Shown here one piece after another: positions 48,657 to 58,892 of a DNA stretch of 64,000 nt (position 1 is its first letter; the number at the start of each line of letters is the position of its first letter). The notes beneath the pieces were generated by a model. That model worked only from the letters and a program-made list of their open reading frames with translations, was not told where the DNA came from and made no database searches. The translations under genes and the position numbers were made by a program. The DNA is from Eudromia elegans (taxonomy: Eukaryota; Chordata; Aves; Tinamiformes; Tinamidae), in assembly GCA_003342815.1 (NCBI GenBank), contig PTEX01000236.1:1099410-1163409 (forward strand), written 5' to 3'.

Positions 48657-49018
48657 CACAGAATCACAGAATGGTTAAGGTTGGAAAGCAGGTTTGGAAG
48701 ATCTCCAGAGAAGGAGACTCCACAACCTTTCTAGGCAGCTTGTACCAGGGCTCTGGCACTTTCACAGCAAAGTTCTTCCTCACATGGACATGGAACTGCC
48801 TGGGTTTCAACTTGTGCCCATTTTACCTTGTCCTGTCACTGGCCACCACTGGGAAGAGTTTGGCCCCCTCAGGTATTTATACATATTGATCAGATACCCT
48901 CTCAGTCTTCTCCAGACTAACCAGGCGAAGCTCACTCAGTCTTTCCACATAAGGTAGATGCTCCACTCCCTTAATTATCTTCGTTGCTCTGTGCTCAACC
49001 CTCTCCAGAAGCTTCACA
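48657..49018 (-). mobile_element. CR1 retrotransposon copy E, internally deleted
   Basis: Minus-strand CR1 fragment from the ORF2 C-terminus to near the 3' tail. Plus-strand landmarks are AGAATCACAGAATGGTTAAG (48659), GATCTCCAGAGAAGGAGACT (48699) and a CTCAGTCTTCTCCAGACTAA block (48901). About 80 bases present in copies B and C between the tail and the ORF2 stop region are missing, with the junction at GGTTGGAA/AGCAGG near 48680. The subfamily differs from copies A to C (ACATGGACATGGAACTGCCT near 48782). Overlapping plus-strand open frames are antisense shadows. Confidence 0.93.
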
Positions 49019-50900
49019 CATTAGGTATTTAGCAACAGAGAGCCCCCAAAATGGAGAAATCTAAATACCAAAATACTATGAATAAATTCACCTTGATATA
49101 AGGCGATGGTGAACTGGATGCTGCATAGTACCAACCTATAGTGTAGAGAAGGTTCTGCTTTATTCTTTCGGCAGCATTTTTCTCTGCTTCTGCTTTAATG
49201 CAGATCTTCATGTCGTGTGCTTAAAATCATTCAACAGTTCGTTCTTTCTTTTTCCTTCCTGCATGAAGCTCTATTGACTTAATAAATGCAAGCAGAAAAA
49301 AAAAAATTTGTCTATGCTTAACATTCAAAGTAACATCAAGTAGTTTGGTACATGTCACTTGTTTGGGAGGTTGTTTTCATCTTATATTTTTTCTTATGCT
49401 TTCTTAATTCGTTAATTTTTTGACTGAAAGTGGATAATGGATATTGTCTGTATTCTGCTCTCTCTTACCTGCTCTGGTGTAAGATGTCAATTTTTGGCAT
49501 AGTTTGATCCATGGATCTCAAGTAATTTACAGGTATGAATTAAGGTAGAGCATACCCAAATAAAGTAGCTTTAGATACTTTATTTATTTTAGATAAAGTA
49601 GCTTTAGCTTTTTGATACTGACAATACCATGCACTACTCAATTATGCTTACCACTGCCTTACTAAAAGGAACTAAGGAAAGAAAAATAATGATTATTACT
49701 GAGTGATAAGAGTTTGTTAGCTTAAGGGAAAGACTTTCTTTCAAAGTCTATGCTTCACAGAATCAACATCCAGAACAAGATAAGCTTATGGCTAGCTTTG
49801 AGCATATCTTAGTGAATTGAGACAGTTTGCTGCTGATTAGCGTTTAACATTGCTGCCATGAAGTGGCTTGCCCTACTCTCTCTGATTTCTGCCCAAATAA
49901 CGTTAGCTTCTGACTAGTCGGAAAACCTGTTCATCTTCTTTATGCCTCCTCATATCATTTACCTGGCATCATTCATCTCTGTGATGGTGGTGGGATGACG
50001 TGCTTTGCCCTCAATTTACAGCATACCCTTGCGGTGTTCACTTCATCTCCCCTTAGAGAAAAGGAGGATGCAAAAGTGCTGGTGGGGGACGCAAAGAGCC
50101 ACAAAGAGATTGGCCAGGGTTGAATTTCAGTTTGCAGAGAGTGAGATAAAAATCTGGTATGTAAGGTGTCTGAGCCACAACGCCTTCTAACTTCATTAAC
50201 CTGTGATTACCAGAGCAGGAAGGGAGTAGGAATGACACCTCCATTAAGGGATCAAGTAATCACTAACCCAACTTTTCTTTTTTTTTTTTTTTTTACCCCC
50301 AAGGGGTTCGTTATGACAAATAACTTGCAAGACAAGTGTGATATTTCTATGGTAATTCTGTGTTGTCCTTTTCCATCCAGAGGTAAGTGCAGGCAACTAT
50401 AAGATGGGTGAAATACAATCTTGACATTTCAGTGTGTTATTAACTACGTGCTGGATATGCAGAATATCCTAAAAACGCACACAGCTCCCACAATTCTTTT
50501 TCCCCAAATATAATTCTCGTCTCCTCGAGGTAGTACAGATTGAATGTTGTTCTCCAGATATGCCTTACATTTTAAGACTGATTTCTTCTTCTGCTGGGCT
50601 ATTTCTATTTCCAATTAAACCCATTTTATGTTAAATCCTCGATTCCCAGTTTCTGTTCTCTGCCAATCACTCATCCCTCACAACAGTTAACATCTGTTTT
50701 CCTTCTGCATTGCTTTTCTTAAAACTAATCATGAGTTTGGACAATATTCCCAGTGATGTTATACGTTTCCATCCAAAATCTTGTGCAAACGCTACTCTGG
50801 CTCAGGGTTTTGTTTTGCAGCTCAGATTTCTCTATTTTGGTAGGCCCAGTGGAGAGTCCAGACATAAACAAGCCTGGATTTCAAGCACATTCTGGTTTCC
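49019..50900. other. Gene-free stretch
   Basis: No gene recognised. A run of 16 T lies at about 50279-50294. The short open frames have no domains. Confidence 0.5.
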
Positions 50901-50909
50901 CAACTTTGT

Positions 50910-50992
50910 CTTGGACTTACATGATTTTAATTCCATTGACTTCAATAGAATTATTCCTGGCTTGCATTATGGTAAGGGAAAGGGGGAATAAA
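50910..50992 (+). repeat. Ancient amniote repeat relic
   Basis: The plus strand reads AATTCCATTGACTTCAATAG then AATTATTCCTGGCTTGCATT and TATGGTAAGGG. This fits an old reptile and bird repeat that typically reads TCCCATTGACTTCAATGG, AGTTATTCCTGATTTACA and a CCAGTGTAAGTGAGA end. The order is preserved. I cannot assign a family name with certainty. Confidence 0.5.
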
Positions 50993-51901
50993 GATTAATG
51001 TCAAAAGTAATTCAATCTTAAAATATAATAATAATAATAAAGGAACTTTGTTACCTATGTGGTCAAACTTTGGAATCTTTACCTAGCACTTTGTAATCTA
51101 AAATTCATATTGAAATGGTATATTTCTTGGACCGAAGGAAAAACTGAATACAGGATTTAAATATGTGGTTACATACACACTGAAAGTGGATCTTTCTACA
51201 AAAGATCTACAAGTTAAAAAAACACACCATTTTTTGTTTTAAAATTTTATTTTCCCCAACTCATATCTTCTTTGAAAAACAGAATCCCAATATATTACCT
51301 AAAAATTACAACATTTTTAAAACTGAACTATTCACTCCTCTTAAATCTCATTCTGTCTCTCACACACACATGCATACACATATGCATACAAATGATGCCT
51401 AGGGCAAAGAAGTAGGCAGTTTGATTAAGAAAATGAAATAAACTTAATGTACTACAAGAATGCCAGACTTCACAGTAGAGAATATTCCTGGATCAAGTTC
51501 TTTAATGTCACGTTAATGGGCATTCTTCAAAAATTTGTCACCTCTACCTGAATAAGGTTTTATCACTTAGATCAGCACTGCTCATCAGAAAGTTGTATTA
51601 TGACTGGATGCTATCAGTCAAGAGGACACACAAACAGTACACCAGCTCTGCAGGAAGATGCGACCCAGCATCTCACTTTCTACATACTTCCCTTTTGCCT
51701 AGTAAAACATTCATGCAGTCTCATTGTATATAACACACACTGTATTTGTTTAGGGCATTCAGACTACTTTTTCCACATTTAGATGAAAACTGTGATTTTC
51801 CCATGTGATTTATGAGAAGTAACTAGCGTAGCTAATACTAAGAAGTGGGGTCTTGTCTTCAGTACTATGCATTGGTTTATGGGTCACATTTCAGTTTGCA
51901 A
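50993..51901. other. Gene-free stretch
   Basis: No gene recognised. It includes an (ATA)n run near 51026-51040 and a short CA-rich tract near 51360-51390. Confidence 0.5.
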
Positions 51902-51965
51902 TAATCATAGAATCATTGAATCATTATGGTTGGGAAAGACCTTCAAGATCATCAAGATCAGCTGT
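51902..51965 (-). mobile_element. CR1 3'-end fragment, copy F
   Basis: About 60 bases of a CR1 3' end on the minus strand: TAATCATAGAATCATTGAAT and then TTATGGTTGGGAAAGACCTT with CAAGATCATCAAGATC. The wording AAGACCTTCAAGATCATC differs from copies A to C and fits a different CR1 subfamily. Nothing upstream of the tail is recognisable. Confidence 0.8.
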
Positions 51966-52895
51966 AAAAGGAGCCCTACCTGACCTGGAGCCCAGAGCTG
52001 CTGAGCTCAGGCAGTTGTGTTGTGATGGAGCTAAACAAATAACACCTGCCTTAATCTGAATTTCTCGGTGGCAATTTGCATTGCTTAGAAATTAACGCTC
52101 TGGGATCAAACAGCTCTGACTTGTGCCCATCCCATTTAGCAACAGTCCCCTTCAGAGGAGATTTTTGTCTTAGCCAGAGCGATTTTGAGCAGTTTGAATC
52201 AGAGCCAAGGAGAGAGCTAACAAGTATACCCTGTACACATTAAGGGTCCAGCACCTGAGCTTGCTCCCTGGTCCTCTGCTGTGGTTTAGAGGCAGATAAA
52301 TGACACCTCTCAGTAGCTGCTGTAAAGATGCCGAAGGGAAAACTGCACCTGTGCTTCCCACCTTGCGCTTGGCAATACTGCAGACCCTAAAATAATGTGC
52401 TCCCAGCACTGCCAGGGAAGGGGCCAGAAAGAAAAGTTGCATCAGTAATAGAGAATGTGTGATTTACACACAGTCGAACTCAATATGAACAAAAAATAGA
52501 GAGCTAGACAGTTTGAAAGCTGGCGGGAAGGAAAGACAAAAAAAGTAGTCATGTGTCAATCAAAACTACAAGAAGTGAGTGATGAGGATCAACGCTGTGG
52601 TAGATGAGACAAAGTCTATGACTGGACAAAGAGAAATTGGCCCTGAATCACAGCTCGGGCTCTACAGAACGTACAAAGCTATATATCTATAAAGGAGATA
52701 GATGACTGGGGCAAAAACTGAGAAAAAAGTGAAAGAATAAAGGTCATGGCCTGACAACACCTAGAATGCCATTACACGGGAAACCTGTTGTATTGGTGCT
52801 GTACCAGGTGTTCCAGGTGTATGCCTGGAAAGGGGCTCCAGGCTGCAGCTTAACTGCATTTCTCTCCACCACCATGCTCAAAATGCCTTTTTTTC
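51966..52895. other. Gene-free stretch
   Basis: No gene recognised. A nine-base direct repeat (CCAGGTGTT/CCAGGTGTA) lies near 52804-52822. Confidence 0.5.
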
Positions 52896-52899
52896 AATG

Positions 52900-53172
52900 A
52901 GAGCTATTGAGAAGACAAGAAGGAATACACAAAAACTGTACCACAAGATGTTACATCTGAATATGAGGAGAGACTTCCTGACTGTGAGTGTGACTGCATT
53001 TGGAACATGATGCCCAGAGAGGTTGTGGAATCTCCTTATCTGGATATATTCAAAACTCACCTGAACACGATCTCATGTAACGTGTTCTAGGTCACCCTGC
53101 TGGTGTGGGGGAGTTGGGCTAGATGATCTCCAGAAGTTCCTGCCAATCTCAACCATTCTGTGATTCTGTGAA
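52900..53172 (+). mobile_element. CR1 retrotransposon copy G, 3' fragment
   Basis: Plus-strand CR1 fragment. Landmarks in order are GAGAGACTTCCTGACTGTGA (52969), GATGCCCAGAGAGGTTGTGG (53009), the ORF2 end near ATCTCATGTAACGTGTTCTAG, GGGCTAGATGATCTCCAGA (53117) and a tail CAACCATTCTGTGATTCTGTG ending at about 53171. The reading frame is broken by small indels relative to copy A. It is the only fragment besides copy A on the plus strand. Moderate divergence suggests an intermediate age. Confidence 0.93.
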
Positions 53173-55905
53173 TGCCAACAACCACATTTTGGGATCTGTA
53201 TGACTTTAAGCAGGTAAATACATATGTTTTTCATATGTGCTAAAATGAGATTGCCCTTCCTTCTGCTCATGTTTAACTGTTCGCCATCCCTGCGGTTTCC
53301 CTGAATTTTTGTCTCAGAGGCGTGACATTCCTTGCTGGGATGCTTCTCTTAAGCAACTGATTTGTGGAGACTTAAGAGTTCAGAGCAAACCCCTTAAGCC
53401 TGGTTCTTGTGAACCCACAGCCATTTCTCTCCAGTTCCACATGAGCATAACCTTAATGACCTCAGTAAGGAATCACAGATGGAAAAAAAAAGGATTTATG
53501 CAGCTGAATTTCAGTCTCTTTCTGTAGATTATTATGCTTATGATGCATGTCAGAGTCATTGTGACTGATCCTTAAGAAACTTTGATGTTAATGGATCTCC
53601 AGCCATATATTTCCCCTTTTACTCAGATAAAATTGCAGATCTTCTCCCTCTAAGTAAAAGTTATTAATATAAGCTTCAAATTTGGCCAGGATTCTCTGGC
53701 TGTTATCTCTTATGTGGAGGATGTGTACTTATGTGGAGGAGTGTCTGTCAGATGAAGTAACACATGGTGCCTATTGATTGTACAAAGTCTATGATGGTGC
53801 AAAACGAAAGAAACTGTTCTCCGAGAAGTGTAGTCACTTCTTTGCTGCTCAGGATAATGGAAGCCAGAAAAAGGATAGCCTTGATACAGAAGAATGTGTT
53901 TGTTTTTATATGTAGATCTAAAATATGGTGCAGCTTTCCCATGTAGGGACTTTCAAGAGTAGAATATGGTTGGAAGATATTTTAATAACAAATTATTTGG
54001 AATAAGATATTTGGTTTATCAAGAGATGAGCCAGTCAGGCCTCTAGGTGTGGATTCATCTATAGGCTGTAGACACCTAAATTTGGGTGTCTCAATTAGCC
54101 TGCAAGAGATTTGATTTCTGATTTGTAATTATACTCAGTAGTAACCAACACATACAAAGAAGTCTGGAGAACTGCTCACCCTAACATAGACACATGCAGC
54201 TAGGCTCTGCTGACTGCATTAACTAGCTCTCAGTTAACTACAAAAGTGAATTATCTTTCTAGTTCAATACCTAGTTCCTCGATATCTACAATTCAGAACT
54301 AAATACGAGGCCAAAAGTGTGATGCTGCAGTTAAAATGACATAAGCTCACTGATGTTTAATCAATGGGACAATCGTGTTCTCTCAAGACAAAGAGGCTGT
54401 ACGTATGGAAGTGGTGCCAAATTGTTAGCATTGCTCCTCATTGCAAGAATAATTCTCTAGGCGGCACACTAAAGAATGACAATTTGATTTCTGCCTAAGG
54501 AAGCCCAAGGCTCACAGCAACAAGTGTTAACAAACATGAGTGGTCAGCATTGAACTTAGCAGAAGCAACAAGTGCTAAATTAAAGTATGAGTAGATCTGA
54601 TCATATGCACAAAAAGCAAATGAAGGGAAGAAAGAAGGTTATGGACTGCAATACAGATACCTATTCATGAAATATTTGTTAGATTCTAACTGCTATAGTG
54701 ATTAAATATATATAAGTCCATTATTATTAAAAATTATACACTAATATTCTAATACTTCTCAATTTGCCTTGGGGAATTTGATACATAACTAATTGCTACT
54801 ATAGATTTGTCTGAGAAAAGAAAAAAGCTAGCTCTTAAGCAATTTAAAATTACAATTAGAAACCCAGGTATGAATAAGTGGGAAGCTGTATAGGGAAAAG
54901 CTTACCAGACTATTTGTCCTAAAAATAAAATACATATATACACATACATATATATATTCAAATACATATATATATGTTTATGCTTATATTTATCTATCTA
55001 TGTACAGCTGTATTTTATAGGAGGATACAGCAAAGAAAGAATAAATACAGCTTTTATGACCGCTAATACACAGCTAATTGATTTTTTTTTCAGGAAAGGT
55101 TTTCGTCATTTAACTTTCCTTTGAGATTTTGTCCATTTATGATACAAGTTTAAGCCTCAGCTTTGCAAACATCCTGTTGGCAAACATCAATAAATCAATA
55201 ACATCAATTGTGATTTTCCTTTCTGCATCTAAAAAGTCTTACCATACTTGTTTAAGCAAGTAATGCTTTTTTTTTTTGTCCTGAATGTCAATGAGAAATT
55301 GGGAAATTGGCGCATCTCTATCTATATTCTTTTTTTTTTTTTTTTTCCTTTGTAGGGGTCAGAGTGGGAGGAACATATAGCAAATTTCATTGCATTACTA
55401 TCACAAAACAGCCTGGGGTTGTGCATTTGTACTTTAGCTTTGGGTTTATCTTTCATTTGCTCATTGCCTGAAGATGCCCTCAAATTAAAGTACTAAACAG
55501 GAAAATAAACTTGACAAATTTGGAACAGAAAATTATGAAGAAGAAAGGACAGTTGGAGAACAAAGTGCAAGCCTTTAGCATACTTTTTTTTTTTTTTTTT
55601 TTGCATACTTTTTTTTTTTTTTTTTTTTTTTGATGATCATTTAAATTCTCAGAGATAAAGCAGAAACTAGAAGAGTCCTGGAATACCATATGTATCTAGT
55701 GCTAGAGCTAAGCATAGAGATATACATATATATCTCTAAATACTGAAGAATTTCTGCTAGAAATTACCTATACACTACTTAGCGTATGAAAAGAGATTTT
55801 TATTGGAATGTTAAAGTCTTGATCAGAAGTGCTGAAATGCCTCTGTGTTTTCGTTTTAAAGTTACAGTTATTGTTTTCTTATAAAAGCTGATTATTTTCA
55901 AAGGA
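53173..55905. other. Gene-free stretch
   Basis: No gene recognised. TA and TACA microsatellite sequence occupies about 54929-55005. T runs of 17 (55330-55346), 19 (55584-55602) and 23 (55609-55631) are present. Confidence 0.5.
55584..55631. repeat. Duplicated poly-T tract
   Basis: Two T runs (19 and 23) are each preceded by GCATAC or AGCATAC, indicating that the unit of hexamer plus T tract was duplicated in tandem. Confidence 0.85.
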
Positions 55906-55917
55906 ACTATGATAAAT

Positions 55918-55963
55918 AATGCAAATAACATCACACAAGTAATGCAAATGAGATCACACAGAC
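55918..55963 (+). promoter_or_regulatory. Paired octamer motifs in a 23-base tandem
   Basis: Two 23-base units (55918-55940 and 55941-55963) each begin AATGCAAAT, containing the perfect POU-factor octamer ATGCAAAT, and each continues to ATCACACA. The octamers are in the same orientation and 23 bases apart, about two helical turns. The motif is seen directly; a regulatory role is inference. The surrounding sequence (55850-56250) is moderately complex and not recognisable as a repeat. Confidence 0.4.
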
Positions 55964-56263
55964 AATCAAGAGCATTTTCTGTGCAACCTCTGTTGTTTTG
56001 CTTTGCTCCGCTTCTGCACAAAATTAACATACCAAGTGCAAAGGCAGTTGGGGAAGAAGTATCTGCTCCTGCTTGGTGCTGATGATGGGAACTCAACAGG
56101 TAAATTCAAACTCACTGTGACAGTGGCAGATCAAAATTGGTCAACTGAGGATCATTTACTTGTAAATCGGCTGGCAGTTGATAATGAAAAATCCAATGCA
56201 AAGCAGAGTTGCATTATCAGATGGGAAATGCAGAAGGATGCACCCTGAACACTCCTTTCTTCA

Positions 56264-56356
56264 TTTTTTTTTTATTTTATTTTATTTTATTTTATTTTAT
56301 TTTATTTTATTTTATTTTATTTTATTTTATTTTATTTTATTTTATTTTATTTTATT
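56264..56356. repeat. (TTTTA)n microsatellite
   Basis: About 17 perfect TTTTA units preceded by a short T run. Same unit and orientation as the array at 9821-9902. Confidence 0.97.
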
Positions 56357-58535
56357 CCCCCAAAAATCCATTTGTAAAGAAAGACAAGGCACTAGAAATG
56401 CCATTTAGTGTAATGAAGAGAGAAGCAGGCAGAGACAGGAGTAATGACAAAGACAGACCATCAGGTCCAGGCACTAACATCAGGATGACTTCACTGAGGC
56501 AGTAGAGTAACAAAGGAGTATTTTGTTTTGTTTGTTTTGGCACAAGACCATTAAATAAGCAAGATGAGACCAGGCTAGATTGAGCATCAACAAAAGAGGT
56601 TCATCAGTACTTTTACAAGATGCTTTCACAGGGAATCAGTCTTCAATGAAAAGAAATAATAGTAAGGGTTGCAGTAAGAGTTTGCTGGTTTTGCAAGCTG
56701 AGATCAAGTTTTGCAAGCAGCAAATAAGGCACTAAGTTGTAGGGGAGGTCATGAGGTTGTAAACAGGGCTCATTTTGGAATAAAGATGCAAGACAAAGTC
56801 ACAAGCCCATTAAGAGGGTATTATCTCAGTCACCTCCTATAGCAGGAATCTCATATTCGCCCAGTCAGATCAAATAACCTGAATAATCAACATACTAAAA
56901 AAAAATAAGCAAAAAAGTTGATTTTTGTTAAGCATCTTGGCTTCAGAGAGGAGAGACATCACTTCTAGCTCTGTCATCAGCAAAGAACAAAAAGTCCTCT
57001 CCAAGTTAGCCTAGGACTTGAACCAAATCCCTTCTTGCAGACAAGCAAATCAAGCCAGAGATTTGCTTGATTTTACATGTCATGGTTTGCCAGAAAAGAA
57101 GATGAGCTTTTGTCAATTTATTTTAAACTAAACAATCAAAGAGAGAAAAAAATGCAGAATCCCAAACGTTGTATTTTCAGTGATGCTTTTCAGAGTGTAG
57201 CTTCCATTTAAGAATTTGCAACAATTTCTATTATCACTGTGTAACATCCCACTCCTACATCCATCCTATTCTATTAGGACATATTTTTATGTTATGCAGC
57301 TGTCTAAAAACTTGCTTTTACTTTAAAGATAGATGCAAACAGCTGTTTAATGAATCTGTCATTTCCTTACCTTCTCAATTTTCAAAGTCTGATTATTTGT
57401 AAGTGGCACCCTGTCTTTTAGAGACATTTTTTTGCAGGAAGATTAAATCCCATTTTCTTCTGTATTTCTAATATTTATGTCATCATGGAAAATATATCCT
57501 CTAAACATTAAATCTTTAGAATTTTAAAAAAAAAAGCAATGTGAGGGAACAAACTGATATATTAGACAATAAATCTGATGTGATACTTTACAACTTTGAT
57601 CTCACAAGGAGTAAGTTGTCAAAGGAAATTCTTCAGCTTGTTCAGCTTGTTCTTGCTTGTGAACTGGATGTAGTTTGGCTGTATGATGGAAGAGGTTTAG
57701 AATAATATGCTAAAATGCCATATATCAGAGGTGAGCCCTTTTCTGTGAGACCTGGTGCACAAAGTCTAGACTGATCTTTTTAAAAAAAACCTGTCAGTTG
57801 TTGCTATAGTTTAGTACTCTTCAAGTTGACATTCTGAATGGCAGATTGAGGATAATAGTGAAATATATTTAAATGTGAAGATAAGGGGAAAGAGAAGGGT
57901 GGGAGGGAAGAAAAAAGGATGAAATTACAGAGGGATTGAGAGAATCAGAGAATAGCTAAAAAAAGCAGCCAGGTCTGCAAATTGTAATCGTGATGAGAGC
58001 TATAAGAAATCTACTAAAGCAAGGCCTTGTAAGTTATATATATATAAATCCTATGTGGGTGATAGGTTTTCTAGCATGCACAAACCATCTTCTTTCAAAT
58101 AAGTATAACCAAAGCATTTCAAGAAAGCAAGCTGTACTGCAAGAAAGTGATAGAGTTTGATTTTCGGTTTCGGATTAGTGTTGAGTTCTTCTATTATTGA
58201 GCAAATCTGAGCCCAAAGCTAGATTTTTTTTTTTTTTTTAACGTATCTCTGATTCTTGGCATGTTTTCATCCCTAAAAAAGTGTATCTGCTTACAAGCTT
58301 TAGGATAGAAAGGAGTCAGGGATAAGAGGAACAAGAAAGTGTATACATGGAAAACTGAGACCTCCCTGATTAAGTAATCTGTGGCTCTTCAATTAGAGAG
58401 TGAGAGGCATCAGCAATATAGTAGTGCCTTTGCCTCCAGTTTCTCCCAGGCTCAAGTGCACAGCCCCATCTCCAGATTTTTCTGGGTCATTCAAACTTTT
58501 TTCAGGTACTCATAGTTTAATTCAAAACATTCAGC
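56357..58535. other. Gene-free stretch
   Basis: No gene recognised. An inverted repeat with two overlapping alternative pairings lies at 57043-57073, and a run of about 15 T at 58225-58239. Confidence 0.5.
57043..57073. repeat. Bistable inverted repeat
   Basis: AAGCAAATC (57043-57051) pairs with GATTTGCTT (57060-57068), and the overlapping AAATCAAGC (57047-57055) pairs with GCTTGATTT (57065-57073). Two mutually exclusive nine-pair hairpins are therefore possible. Confidence 0.8.
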
Positions 58536-58539
58536 ACAT

Positions 58540-58630
58540 TTCAGTCCTGCAATATTAATTAATGCTTGTGATCCCAGTGAAGTTATTGAGATTACGCACA
58601 GGGGAGTGGATACAAGCAGGTCTTATCTTC
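58540..58630 (+). repeat. Possible ancient amniote repeat relic
   Basis: TCCTGCAATATTAATTAATG and then TGATCCCAGTGAAGTTATTG with GATTACGCACAGGGGAGTGG recall an old reptile repeat with TGATCCTGC, CCCATTGAAGTCAATGGGA and TACGCACA. The match is partial. Confidence 0.35.
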
Positions 58631-58845
58631 TCTTTTCTTCTTTATTATCAGACTTGAGGCTAATATGATTTACAGATAATCCCTGCCCACTGACAAGCCA
58701 GAACGGCTAAGCAAACTTTTAGATACACAAAGATACACAGTTATGGAGCAAGAATGTTTATGTGTAGGCACTAAAATAGGATATTGAGAAGCATCTGGAG
58801 ACTTAAACGAAGAATTTCTTTATTCCTTTTGGGCTAAGAATCTCT

Positions 58846-58848
<3 letters not shown>

Positions 58849-58891
<43 letters not shown>
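58849..58891. repeat. Poly-T run of 43
   Basis: Forty-three uninterrupted T preceded by (TC)n. It is the longest homopolymer in the window and would be hard to size by sequencing. Confidence 0.95.

Positions 58892-58892
<1 letters not shown>

Noticed and set aside
48506-48957. Plus-strand frames of 127 and 87 residues
   Set aside because: They are antisense to CR1 copy E.
53960-53990. GAATATGGTTGGAAGATATT as a CR1 3' end
   Set aside because: Only the GGTTGGAAG phrase fits; neither octamer repeats nor upstream CR1 sequence are present.
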